Positions 8,511 to 17,441 of a stretch of 34,867 bases of DNA are shown in pieces (position 1 is the first letter of the stretch; each line of letters begins with the position of its first letter). Source of the stretch: Kineosporia sp. A_224. GTDB lineage: Bacteria > Actinomycetota > Actinomycetes > Actinomycetales > Kineosporiaceae. The notes beneath the pieces are model-generated. The model saw only the letters and a program-made list of their open reading frames with translations, ran no database searches and was not told the origin of the DNA. The position numbers and the translations under genes were made by a program. The DNA lies in NCBI RefSeq assembly GCF_002198655.1, contig NZ_MWLN01000110.1:1-34867 (forward strand). Direction: 5' to 3'.

Positions 8511-11330
8511 ATGCAGCTGCGCCCCCGCTCAGCGGCCGTCGTCGTCGCGGCCGTCTGCGCCGGCCTGCTGACCGGCGTCCAGCCCGCACAGGGCCTGCCG
8601 CCGGGTGCCGTCACCCTCCCCGTGGCCGAGGACCCGTCGCTCTCGCAGACCGTCAGCGTGGTCGGGGCCGACCCGGACCGGCTGCTGGCGGTCACGACGG
8701 CGTGGAACGGCCGGCGCTTCTGGACCGCGGGCGCGGACCTCGTCGCCGTCCCCGGCGTCGCGGGCTCCCGGGTGGTGCTCGTCGGTGACACCGTCGTGTG
8801 GCCGGTGACCGTCGGCGGTGTCCTCCAGGTGCACCGGCGTGACCTCGGGACGGGCGTCGAGACGGTCGAGGACGGCGGTACCGACGTGTTCGTCACCGCC
8901 GGGCCGACCGGCTGGCTCGCCACGAGCGGCGGGCAGCTCGTGTTCCGCAGCGGGACCACCCGCCGCGTGCTCCTGCCCGGTCTCCCGTCGTCCGGCGTGT
9001 TCACGCAGATGGACGCGACGACCGCCCTGTTCTCGTACGTCCCCGCGGGCACCGGCACGGTGCACCTGGCGGCCTCGGACCTGGCCACGGGGACGCTCAA
9101 CGACCTCGGGACCCTGAGCTCCTCGAGCCTGTTCACCCTGACGCCGTCCTCCTACGTCTGGATGCAGACCCCGGCGACGCCGGCGCTCGTCCGGCAGGAC
9201 CGGGCCACCGGGGTCCGGACGACGGTGCCCGCGCCAGGCCCCGCCTCGGTGGCGCGGCTGGCGGCCACCGACACGGCGACGGCCTGGGTCGCCGTGGCCG
9301 GCGGGATGGTCGTCCTCCCGACCGCCCCGGGCGCCGCCCAGGTGCCGGTGCCCGGCCCCTGGGCCGACGTCGACGCGCGGGGGACCGGGTTCGTCGCCTC
9401 CCGGTCCGGGACGGCGGGGGTCTCCGGGCTCTGGTCGGTCTCGGCAGCGGGGACCGCATCGAAGGCCATGCCGCTGCCCGCGGTCCCCGAGCGGTACACC
9501 ACGCTCGACCTCGACAACGGCCGCGTCGTGTATGCCGGCGGCCTCCGGCGGGGCCCGCTCACGGGCAGGGACTCGGCCCTGGCCCGGACCGTCTCGGGCA
9601 CGACCACCCTCGTCGCCGGGGCGGAGTCGACGCTCGCGGCCGACCCCGCCTTCGTCGGGGTCTCCGGGACCCGCCGCGCGCTGGCGACGCTCGACACCGG
9701 CCTGCCGATCGACTTCGTGGACGGCGGCACGGTCACCGGCCGGGCGGTCGGTGCCCGGGCCAAGGTCTCCGGGCCGTACGCCGTCGTCGACGGCACCCTG
9801 CCCTACCGGGTCTCGGGGAGCCGGGTCGCACTCCCCGCGGCCGACGGCACGCCCGTGGCGAGCGACGTGTACGGCAGCCGGTTCGCCTACGTCCGCACCG
9901 ACGGCACGGTCCGGCTGCTCGACGCGACGAAGGCGCTCTCCGCGACGAACCCGGTGACGGTCGGCACCGGGGCCTGCACCACGTGCGCGTTCGTCGTCGG
10001 CATCGCCGCGGACACCGTCGCCTGGAGCACATCGGCGGCGCCGTTCGGGGTCGCGTACGACGTCCGGGCGAAGACGACCCGCACCCTCGGCCTGACGCCC
10101 GGGGCGGTCGGTGACGGGGTCGTCGTGAGCACCGCCGGCGCGGCCTTCGACCTCGCCACACCCGGGAGCGCCGCCGTCGTGCTCGGCCCGGCGAACGGCT
10201 CGCTCACCCTCGCCGCCGCCGACGACCACCGCGTCGCCTGGACCGGCCCCGACGGCGCGATCACGGTGGCCAGGCTGCCCTTCGGCACGGCCCACCGTCC
10301 GCGGGTGCTCGGCGTCGTCGCCCGGTCGGCGTTCTCGCCGAACGCCGACGGCAGCGCCGACACCTGGGCGCCGGCCTTCGACCTGTCGAAGCCGGTGCCG
10401 GCGGTGACGCTGACGATCCGGTCCGGGACGACGGTCGTGCGGACCCTCACCGGCACCGGTGCCCTCGGCAGCGTCCGGGACCTTGTCTGGGACGGCCGGA
10501 ACACGGCCGGGTCGGCTGCTCCCGACGGCTCCTACACCTGGACCCTCACCGGTGCCGCGGCGGACGGCGAGGGCGGTGTCGCGGCCGTCGACGGCACCGG
10601 CGCGGCCACCGGCACCGTCATCGTCGACCGCGTCGCCGAGACCGTGACCCTGAGTGCGACGTCGTCGACGGCCGCCACGCGGACGACCGGGGGGATCCCG
10701 CTCACCTGGAAGCCCGCCGGGGCGGCGAGCCGTGCGGCCGCCGTCTACGACGTCCGCTGGCGCATGGTCATGTACGACTTCGACCGTGACGTTGTCGTCT
10801 ACGACACCGCACAGGCCCTGCGCACCGGCACGACGGCCACCGCGTACACGGTCCCGGAGAGCAATGTCTTCCGCGGGAGCACCTACCAGTTCGCGGCCCG
10901 GGTCCGGGACGGCGCGGGGAACACCGGTCCGTGGTCGGCGTGGGTGGACTCCCAGCAGTCCCTCGACGACCGCGACCTGTTCCGGACGGCGGGCCCGTGG
11001 TCGTCCTCGACGGCGTCCGGGTCGTTCCTCGGCACGACGACGACCGCGACGAGCCAGAACGCCATGCTCGACGGTGCGGTGATCGGCTCCCGGCTCTACG
11101 TCTGGGCGACGACGTGCCCGACGTGCGGCGAGATGCGGGTCGGCGTGGCCACCCGGTCGGTCGGCGGGTCGTCGTTCTGGGTCGTGGACACCCGCTCGGC
11201 CACGACGAAGAGGAAGGTCCTCGTGCTGAGCAAGGTGCTCCCGCGGGGGTACCAGAGCGTGACGATCATGCCGTGGGGCACGTCCGGGCGACCGCGCATC
11301 TACGTGGACGCCGTCGGCAGCGACTTCTGA
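8511..11330 (+). CDS. Secreted repeat protein with FlgD-type Ig and Fn3-like domains
   Basis: A 939-residue exported protein. The N-terminus is a classical signal peptide: basic MQLRPR, a hydrophobic core, and a likely cleavage near residue 28 after AQG. Residues about 30-590 are Val/Thr/Gly-rich beta-strand sequence with recurring short segments, as in beta-propeller-like extracellular proteins, although no named repeat can be assigned. Around residues 600-690 there is a FlgD-type Ig domain (FSPNADGSADTW, LVWDGRNTAGSAAPDGSYTWTLTG). A probable fibronectin-III-like segment follows (about 715-810: YDVRWRMVMYD, VRDGAGNTGPWSAW). Two CxxC motifs (about residue 487 and in the C-terminal 100 residues) could form disulfides. 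The ATG at 8511 is chosen for the signal peptide and the AGGGAGA before it. There is no sortase or membrane anchor, so it is probably released or bound to the wall non-covalently. Its function is unknown. Confidence 0.8.
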   Translation: MQLRPRSAAVVVAAVCAGLLTGVQPAQGLPPGAVTLPVAEDPSLSQTVSVVGADPDRLLAVTTAWNGRRFWTAGADLVAVPGVAGSRVVLVGDTVVWPVTVGGVLQVHRRDLGTGVETVEDGGTDVFVTAGPTGWLATSGGQLVFRSGTTRRVLLPGLPSSGVFTQMDATTALFSYVPAGTGTVHLAASDLATGTLNDLGTLSSSSLFTLTPSSYVWMQTPATPALVRQDRATGVRTTVPAPGPASVARLAATDTATAWVAVAGGMVVLPTAPGAAQVPVPGPWADVDARGTGFVASRSGTAGVSGLWSVSAAGTASKAMPLPAVPERYTTLDLDNGRVVYAGGLRRGPLTGRDSALARTVSGTTTLVAGAESTLAADPAFVGVSGTRRALATLDTGLPIDFVDGGTVTGRAVGARAKVSGPYAVVDGTLPYRVSGSRVALPAADGTPVASDVYGSRFAYVRTDGTVRLLDATKALSATNPVTVGTGACTTCAFVVGIAADTVAWSTSAAPFGVAYDVRAKTTRTLGLTPGAVGDGVVVSTAGAAFDLATPGSAAVVLGPANGSLTLAAADDHRVAWTGPDGAITVARLPFGTAHRPRVLGVVARSAFSPNADGSADTWAPAFDLSKPVPAVTLTIRSGTTVVRTLTGTGALGSVRDLVWDGRNTAGSAAPDGSYTWTLTGAAADGEGGVAAVDGTGAATGTVIVDRVAETVTLSATSSTAATRTTGGIPLTWKPAGAASRAAAVYDVRWRMVMYDFDRDVVVYDTAQALRTGTTATAYTVPESNVFRGSTYQFAARVRDGAGNTGPWSAWVDSQQSLDDRDLFRTAGPWSSSTASGSFLGTTTTATSQNAMLDGAVIGSRLYVWATTCPTCGEMRVGVATRSVGGSSFWVVDTRSATTKRKVLVLSKVLPRGYQSVTIMPWGTSGRPRIYVDAVGSDF

Positions 11331-11457
11331 CCGCAGGACCGCTGGGGACGGGTCGGCGCGCCCACGCCCAACCCCTGTGACGGGCCTGCCGTCCCCGTGC
11401 GAGGCTGGGGGCGACCAAGGGGCCCGCGACGGCCCCAGGTGCGAGGAACGGAGCAAC

Positions 11458-11697
11458 ATGGCCAGGTCCACGTCGACGCCCGGGGACGACAGCCCGGAAG
11501 ACCTCGCTCCCGAGACGGGCGACGCGGCCCCCGCGGGCGAGAGCGACGCGAAGCGCCGCTTCCGTGAGGCGCTCGAGCGCAAGAACGCCAAGCACCACGC
11601 GTCGGCCGCGGCCGGCGAGTCGGGCGACTCGAAGGTGCACTCGGCGCACGGCCCGGCGGCGCAGCAGAAGCAGTTCCGCCGCAAGAGCGGCGGCTGA
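11458..11697 (+). CDS. DUF5302 family small protein
   Basis: A 79-residue hydrophilic protein matching DUF5302: an acidic N-terminus, a central KRRFREALERKNAKHH helix, and the typical C-terminal KVHSAHGPAAQQKQFRRKSGG-like tail. The ATG at 11458 follows GAGGAACGGAG. An upstream in-frame GTG at 11377 would add unrelated sequence. The function of the family is unknown; it is typical of Actinobacteria. The 127-base gap before it holds a small hairpin, GGGGCC/GGCCCC (11419-11436), next to the ribosome binding site. It converges on the catabolic operon with only 12 bases between stops. Confidence 0.85.
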   Translation: MARSTSTPGDDSPEDLAPETGDAAPAGESDAKRRFREALERKNAKHHASAAAGESGDSKVHSAHGPAAQQKQFRRKSGG

Positions 11698-11709
11698 CGG
11701 CAGCAGTCC

Positions 11710-14220
11710 TCAGCCGAGGATCCGGCTGCGGCCGGGGTCGTAGAACGGCCGCAGCGAGCACGTCGCGGGCACCCGGGTGCCCGCGACGTCCACCTCGAAG
11801 CTGCCCTCGGCGAGCCACGCGGCGGTGACGCCGTCGCCGCCGTCCCGTTCGCACATCGCGAGCCCGACGCTCGCGCCCAGGGTGTGCCCGAACGCGCCCG
11901 CGCGCAGGTAGCCGACCCAGGACCCTTTGTGCAGCAACGGCTCTCCGCCGTGCAGGAGCGGCTCCGGGTCGTCCAGGAGCACGTGCACCATGCGTCGGGT
12001 CCGGTCGGTGCGCGCGGCGAGCACGGCGTCCCGCCCGGCGAACGGCGCGGGCTTGTCGGTCGCGACGGCGAACCCCAGCCCGGCCTCGACGACGCCGTCG
12101 GTGTTCTCGATGTCGACGCCGTAGTCCCGGTAGCCCTTCTCCAGTCGGAGCGACTCCATGGCGGCGAGACCGACCGGCCGGGTCCCGAGGTCGGCGCCGG
12201 CCGCGAACAGGCTGTCCCACACCGACACCGCGAGGTCGGCGGGCACGTGCAGCTCGAACCCGAGCTCGCCGACGTACGTCACCCGCAGCGCGAGCACCCG
12301 GGCGTACCCGACCTCGAGCCGGCGGGCCGTGAGGTACGGCCAGGCTGCGTCCGAGACGTCGTCCGGCGTGAGCCGCGCGAGCAGCTCGCGCGAGCGCGGG
12401 CCCTGCACCGACAGCAGCGCCGTGCCGGCGGTGACGTCCGTGACGACCGCGTGCTCGCCGTCCCGCCGGGCCCGGCGCAGCAGGCTCGCGACCCGGCGGT
12501 GCGTCACGTCGCTGCTCACGACGAGCATCTCGTCGTCGGCGAGCCGGGTCACGGTGACGTCGGCGAGGATGCCGCCGCGGTCGTCGAGCCACTGGGTGTA
12601 GACGACCCGCCCGACGTCGCCCGCGACGGCCCCGGCGCTCACCCGGTCGAGCAGCGCCGCGGCGTCCCGGCCCTGCACGAGGAACGTCGACATGAGCGTC
12701 ATGTCCATGACGCCGACCGCCTCCCTGACGGCGCGGTGCTCGGCGGCGACGAACGCGTGCCAGGGCTGGCGCCCCCACGACCGTGTCACCTCCACGGCGG
12801 CCGGGTCGGTGCCGGCCGGGGCGAACCACAGCGGGTACTCCCAGCCCGCCGAGACGCCGAACCGCGCGCCCGCGGCGGCGAGCCGCTCGTGCAGCGGCGT
12901 CCGCCGGACGCCACGCGCGGAGGCCGGCTGCCACGCCGGGAACGCGGCGTCCCCGAAGAGCGCGCCGAGCTGCTCGACGGTCCGCTCCGCGCGGAACCGG
13001 CGGGTCGTCTCGTGCGGCAGCGCCCGCTCGACCCCGTAGTGCGTCACGTCGACCGGTGGCAGGCCGTCCACGACCCACTGCGCCACGACCGACCCGACGC
13101 CGCCGCCGAGCAGGATGCCGAGCGAGTTCAGCCCGGCGGCGACGAAGAGGTTGTCGACCTCGGGCGTCGGGCCGAGCATCGGGTGCAGGTCGGGCGTGAA
13201 CGACTCCGGTCCGCAGAAGAACGTCCGCACCCCGACGCCGTCCAGGCTCGGCACCCGCTCCATCGCCCCGGCGAGGACGTCCCCCACCCGGTCCCAGTCC
13301 GGCCTGATGGTGCCGAACGCGAAGTCGTCCGGGGCACCCTCGACGTGCCACGGCCCGGCGACCGGCTCGAAGAGGCCGACGAGCATCCCGCCGGCCTCTT
13401 CCCGGTAGTACCCGTACCGGTCCGGGTCCTCGACGACCGGCAGGTCGCGGTGCACCCCGGGCACCGGGTCGGTGAGCAGGTAGTAGTGCTCGGCGGCCTG
13501 CAGCGGGACGTCGACCCCCGCGAGCGCGGCGACCTGCCGTGACCACAGGCCGGCGGCGAGCACGACCGTCTCGCACTCGACCCGGCCGGCGTCGGTGAGC
13601 ACCGCGGTGACCCGGCAGCCGTCGGCGCCGGCGCCCCACAGACCGAGCGTGCCGCCCCCGGTCGTCTCGAACCCGGTGACCCGCACGCCCTCGACGACCG
13701 TCGCGCCGCCCGCCCGCGCGCCCTTGGCGAGCGCCGTCGCGCAGCCGACCGGGTCGGCCCGGCCCTCGTCGGCGACGTAGAAGGCCGCGAGGACGTCGTC
13801 GGTGCGGCCGATCGGCCACAGCGCCTCGACCTCGGCCCGGGAGACCTCGACGTTGTCGACGCCCAGGCCGCGCTGCCAGGCGGACTCCCGGCGCAGCGTC
13901 TCGAGTCGCTCGGGGTTCGTCGCCAGGTGCAGGTGGCCGGTCTCCCGGAACCCCGTCGAGTGCCCGGTCTCCGTCTCGAGCCGGGCGTAGAGGTCGCGGG
14001 AGTAGCGCGCCATCCACAGGCTCGTCTCGTCGGCCATCCCGGCCGAGGTGATGAGCCCGGCGGCGTGCCACGTCGTCCCCGAGGTCAGCTCGTGCCGCTC
14101 CAGGACGAGGACGTCGCGGACCCCGAGCCGGGTCAGGTGGTAGGCGACGCTGCAGCCGATGTTGCCGCCGCCCACGACGACGACGCGGGCCCGGTCGGGC
14201 AGCGGGGCAGTTGCGGTCAC
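11710..14220 (-). CDS. FAD-dependent N-demethylase fused to GcvT (dimethylglycine oxidase / sarcosine dehydrogenase type)
   Basis: An 836-residue two-domain enzyme, matching the length of dimethylglycine oxidase (about 830). The N-terminal half is a DAO-type flavoprotein: dinucleotide motif VVVGGGNIGCSVAYHL (about 14-29), then TSGTTWHAAG in which His52 aligns with the histidine that binds FAD covalently in this family. The C-terminal half (about 430-836) is a GcvT/aminomethyltransferase domain with SLRLEKGYRDYG and EAGLGF, which takes the released carbon onto THF as 5,10-methylene-THF. The GTG start at 14220 overlaps the aminotransferase stop (GTGA), so it is the last gene of the importer operon. 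Dimethylglycine, sarcosine and gamma-N-methylaminobutyrate are all handled by this fold, so the substrate is open. The flavin half looks complete. Confidence 0.93.
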   Translation of the reverse strand: MTATAPLPDRARVVVVGGGNIGCSVAYHLTRLGVRDVLVLERHELTSGTTWHAAGLITSAGMADETSLWMARYSRDLYARLETETGHSTGFRETGHLHLATNPERLETLRRESAWQRGLGVDNVEVSRAEVEALWPIGRTDDVLAAFYVADEGRADPVGCATALAKGARAGGATVVEGVRVTGFETTGGGTLGLWGAGADGCRVTAVLTDAGRVECETVVLAAGLWSRQVAALAGVDVPLQAAEHYYLLTDPVPGVHRDLPVVEDPDRYGYYREEAGGMLVGLFEPVAGPWHVEGAPDDFAFGTIRPDWDRVGDVLAGAMERVPSLDGVGVRTFFCGPESFTPDLHPMLGPTPEVDNLFVAAGLNSLGILLGGGVGSVVAQWVVDGLPPVDVTHYGVERALPHETTRRFRAERTVEQLGALFGDAAFPAWQPASARGVRRTPLHERLAAAGARFGVSAGWEYPLWFAPAGTDPAAVEVTRSWGRQPWHAFVAAEHRAVREAVGVMDMTLMSTFLVQGRDAAALLDRVSAGAVAGDVGRVVYTQWLDDRGGILADVTVTRLADDEMLVVSSDVTHRRVASLLRRARRDGEHAVVTDVTAGTALLSVQGPRSRELLARLTPDDVSDAAWPYLTARRLEVGYARVLALRVTYVGELGFELHVPADLAVSVWDSLFAAGADLGTRPVGLAAMESLRLEKGYRDYGVDIENTDGVVEAGLGFAVATDKPAPFAGRDAVLAARTDRTRRMVHVLLDDPEPLLHGGEPLLHKGSWVGYLRAGAFGHTLGASVGLAMCERDGGDGVTAAWLAEGSFEVDVAGTRVPATCSLRPFYDPGRSRILG

Positions 14221-15617
14221 GCGTCCTCCTCGGGCGGGTCCGCGGCGACCTCGCGGACGGCGTCCGCGACCTGCTCGCAGGACCACTCGAACAGCTCGGG
14301 CTCCATGGTCAGCGGGGGCTGCATCCGGTACAGCGGCTTGTCCGGCTCGCTGATCGCCAGGACGCCGCGGCGCAGCGCCGCCCGGTGGACGGCGTGCTGG
14401 AAGGCCGGCGCCGGGGCGATCGAGGCCATGTCGGTGACGAGCTCCAGGCAGGCCCAGCCGCCGACGCTGCGGACGTCGCCGACCTGCTCGACCTCCTCCA
14501 CGAGCGGCCCGAGGACCCGCTCGGCGGTCCGCTGCATGGACCGGGCGTTCTCCAGGACGCCGCCGGACGTCAGCAGGTCCAGGCCGGCGAGCGCCCCGGC
14601 GCACGCGGCGGGCTCCCAGGCGAAGGTGCCGCCGAGGTGGGCGTGGGACCCGGCCATGACCTCCTCGGTGCCGAGGACGGCGGCGAGCGGCTGCCCGCCG
14701 GCCGCCAGGCCCTTGCCGAGGAGGAGCACGTCGGGGCGCAGCCCCCACAGGTCCGCGGCGAACACCTCCCCGCACCGGCCGAGGCCGGTCTGCACCTCGT
14801 CGAGGACGATCTTCCAGCCGTACCGCGTCGCGAGGTCGGTGAGCCCGGCCCACCAGGCCGCGGACGGCGCGAGGATGCCCGCCTCGCCGGCGACCGGCTC
14901 GACGAGCACCCCGGCGACCTGCGACGGCTCGACCTGGTGGCGCAGCACCCACGTCTCGAGGTAGTCCAGGTAGATCGTGTCGTCGTACGGCCCGGGGCCG
15001 CGGTGGAAGGGTGCCCGGAACCGGTTCGGGTACGGCACGAGCACGAGCCCGGGCGCGTACTGCGCGTTGTTCGACGTGTTGCCGGGCAGGTCGGTCGACG
15101 CCGCGGCCGTGAGGTACGTCGACTCGCCGTGGTACTGACCGAGGAACCCCAGGACGATCGGCCGGCCGGTCGACTCCCGGGCGAGCTTGACCCCGGCCTC
15201 GACGGCCTCGGTGCCCGTCACGGACGGCGCCGCGCGGGTGATCCCCGGCGGCGCGAGGGCGACGAGCCGTTCGGCGAGCGCGACGACCGGTTCGCTGACG
15301 AGGTACTGGGCGATCTCCATCCCGTACCGGTCCCAGGCGGTCTGCACGGCCGCTCGCACGGACCGCGGCTGCGCGCCGTACGGTGCCGCGCCCCAGGCGC
15401 TCAGGTGGTCGGCGAAGACGTTGCCGTCGACGTCCTCGAGGACGTGCCCGGTCTTGCGCCCCAGGACGACGGGGACGTTGCCGCCGTCGCGCAGCGGCCC
15501 GTTGAGGACGGCGTCCTTGCGGGCCAGCAGCTCGGCCGATCGCGGCCCGGGCAGCGGGGTCCGGACGCCGGGCCACGGTGTGCGGCCCCCGGCGTCCGGT
15601 GCGCCGTCGACGGTCAC
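14217..15617 (-). CDS. Class-III (omega) aminotransferase, first copy
   Basis: A 466-residue PLP aminotransferase of fold-type I, class III. The PLP-binding Asp is in LDEVQTGLGRCG (about residue 272) and the Schiff-base Lys in LLLGKGLAAGGQPL (about 300). The N-terminal region GHVLEDVDGNVFADH is typical. These enzymes move terminal or other non-alpha amino groups to pyruvate or 2-oxoglutarate, as in 4-aminobutyrate, beta-alanine or taurine use. It starts with GTG at 15617, 1 base after the permease stop, and overlaps the demethylase by 4 bases, so it is cotranscribed with the importer. In this setting it may remove the nitrogen of the demethylated substrate, or of a second amino group (inference). 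Confidence 0.93.
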   Translation of the reverse strand: MTVDGAPDAGGRTPWPGVRTPLPGPRSAELLARKDAVLNGPLRDGGNVPVVLGRKTGHVLEDVDGNVFADHLSAWGAAPYGAQPRSVRAAVQTAWDRYGMEIAQYLVSEPVVALAERLVALAPPGITRAAPSVTGTEAVEAGVKLARESTGRPIVLGFLGQYHGESTYLTAAASTDLPGNTSNNAQYAPGLVLVPYPNRFRAPFHRGPGPYDDTIYLDYLETWVLRHQVEPSQVAGVLVEPVAGEAGILAPSAAWWAGLTDLATRYGWKIVLDEVQTGLGRCGEVFAADLWGLRPDVLLLGKGLAAGGQPLAAVLGTEEVMAGSHAHLGGTFAWEPAACAGALAGLDLLTSGGVLENARSMQRTAERVLGPLVEEVEQVGDVRSVGGWACLELVTDMASIAPAPAFQHAVHRAALRRGVLAISEPDKPLYRMQPPLTMEPELFEWSCEQVADAVREVAADPPEEDA

Positions 15618-15618
15618 G

Positions 15619-16533
15619 TCACACCTGGCCGGCGAACGCGCCGAGGGAACCGGGTTCCTCCTGGCCGCGGCCGAACCGCTTGACGGCGAGCCAGCCGAGC
15701 AGGACGACGACGAACGACGCGACGAGCATGAGCGTCGCGACGGCGTTGAGCGCCGGGGTCGGCGCGCCGCGTGCGGTGTTGTAGATCTTGATCGACGTCG
15801 TCTCGGTGAACGCGTCCGACGACAGGTAGCGGACGATGACGAAGTCGTCGAGGACGTCGGCGAAGACGAGGACGGCGCTGGTGAAGATCGCCGGCATGAG
15901 CATCGGCAGCAGGACCCGGCGCATCGCCCCGAACGCGCTCGCCCCGAGGTCGCGGGCGGCCTCCTCGTACTGCGGGCCGATCGTCGCGAGCCGGGCCCGG
16001 ACGATGACGACCGGGTACGACAGCTGGAACGTCACGAGCCCGACGACCTGGGCGGTCGTGCCGAGGACGAACGGGGTCGCGAGCAGCGTGATCATGTAGA
16101 ACAGCCCGACCGCCAGGACGATCTCCGGGATGACGAACGACAGGAGCATCGTGAAGTTCGCCGACGCGGGCAGCCGGCCGTGCCAGCGGTCCAGGCCGAG
16201 GGCGAACGCGACGCCGAGCGGGACGGCGACGAGCGTCGTGAGGAGCCCGAGCGTCAGCGTGTGCGTCAGGGCCCGGCGCAGCGACTCGTCGTGGAGCACC
16301 GACAGCGTCGGGTCGGCGTAGTACCAGCGCATCGAGAAGCCCTGCCACGCGCTGCGCGAGCGCCCGCTGTTGAACGAGAACAGCACGGCGAGGAGCACCG
16401 GTGCGAGCGACCACACGAGGTACCCGACCGTGACGGCGGCGAGCACGTAGGGCGGGCGCCACGGGCCGCGCCACGAGCGGCCCCTGGCGACCGGTGGCGT
16501 CGCGACGGGCGGCGCCTGCGGGAGGGCGGTCAC
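15619..16533 (-). CDS. ABC transporter permease, PotC type
   Basis: A 304-residue inner-membrane permease of the spermidine/putrescine importer class, with about six hydrophobic helices. The EAA loop EEAARDLGASAFGAMRRVLLP, which contacts the ATPase, lies in the C-terminal half. The N-terminus has a 30-residue cytoplasmic lead rich in Pro and Arg. The GTG start at 16533 overlaps the stop of the upstream permease gene (GTGA), and the class-III aminotransferase follows after 1 base. It pairs with the PotB-like protein to form the channel. Confidence 0.92.
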   Translation of the reverse strand: MTALPQAPPVATPPVARGRSWRGPWRPPYVLAAVTVGYLVWSLAPVLLAVLFSFNSGRSRSAWQGFSMRWYYADPTLSVLHDESLRRALTHTLTLGLLTTLVAVPLGVAFALGLDRWHGRLPASANFTMLLSFVIPEIVLAVGLFYMITLLATPFVLGTTAQVVGLVTFQLSYPVVIVRARLATIGPQYEEAARDLGASAFGAMRRVLLPMLMPAIFTSAVLVFADVLDDFVIVRYLSSDAFTETTSIKIYNTARGAPTPALNAVATLMLVASFVVVLLGWLAVKRFGRGQEEPGSLGAFAGQV

Positions 16534-17441
16534 GACGCGAGGTCCGAGCGGACGGAGGAGCGGACGTAGAGCAGCATCGGCACCGCCATGGCGAGCACGA
16601 GGACCAGGACCAGCGCACCCGCCTGGCCGGCCTGGCTCGGGTTCGCCACGGAGGTGTTGATGAGGTTGCCGAGCATCGCCGTGCTCGGCGAGGCCGACAG
16701 CAGGTCGTTCGTGAAGTAGTCCCCGGTCATCGGCAGCGCGACGAGCACGAGGCCGGCGAGCACGCCGGGCACGCTCATCGGCAGCACGACCCGCCGGAAC
16801 GTCTCGAACCGGCCGGCGCCGAGGTCGCGGGCCGCCTCGAGCAGCGCCGGGCTGATCCGGTCGAGGGCCGCGTACATCGGCAGGATCATGTACGGCACGT
16901 AGCCGTAGACGAGCCCGAGGACGACGGTCGTGGGCCGCCCGGACAGGAACGTCACCGGGTCCGCGACCAGCCCCGCGCCGCCGAGCAGTCGGTTCACGAG
17001 GCCGTCGTCCGCCAGCAGGTTGACCCAGGCGAGCATCCGCATCATGTAGCTGATCCAGAACGGCGCGACGATGAGCGCGAGAACCAGGCCACGCCGGCGT
17101 CCGGAGTGCCGGGCGACGAACCACGCGACCGGGTAGGCGACGGCGAGGCAGCCGGCGACGGCGAGCAGCACGTAGACGACGGTGCGGACCATCACCGGGC
17201 CGAAGAAGCCGTCCGGTCCGGTGAGCCGGGAGAGCACGTAGCCGAACTGGTCTCCCGACCAGTCCCGCGGGTTCCAGGCGGGGACGACGGAGCGGAAGAC
17301 CGGGTCCACCGTGCCCGTCGAGATCGAGACGACGACGTACAGCGGCACGAGGAAGAACACGGCCAGCCAGACCGCGCCGGGCAGGGTGAGGGCGACGCCG
17401 AGCAGGCCCCGGCGACGGTCCCGGGGCGCCGTCCCGCTCAC
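16530..17441 (-). CDS. ABC transporter permease, PotB type
   Basis: A 303-residue permease with a first membrane helix at about residues 14-35 (LTLPGAVWLAVFFLVPLYVVV) and about five more. The EAA loop LEAARDLGAGRFETFRRVVLP fits contact with the PotA-like ATPase. LVPLYVVVS and the FWISYMMRMLAW stretch are typical of PotB/PotH proteins. The GTG start at 17441 overlaps the stop of the binding-protein gene by 4 bases. It forms a heterodimer with the PotC-type permease. The substrate class is inferred from family only: polyamines, but also betaines and other cationic amines. Confidence 0.92.
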   Translation of the reverse strand: MSGTAPRDRRRGLLGVALTLPGAVWLAVFFLVPLYVVVSISTGTVDPVFRSVVPAWNPRDWSGDQFGYVLSRLTGPDGFFGPVMVRTVVYVLLAVAGCLAVAYPVAWFVARHSGRRRGLVLALIVAPFWISYMMRMLAWVNLLADDGLVNRLLGGAGLVADPVTFLSGRPTTVVLGLVYGYVPYMILPMYAALDRISPALLEAARDLGAGRFETFRRVVLPMSVPGVLAGLVLVALPMTGDYFTNDLLSASPSTAMLGNLINTSVANPSQAGQAGALVLVLVLAMAVPMLLYVRSSVRSDLAS

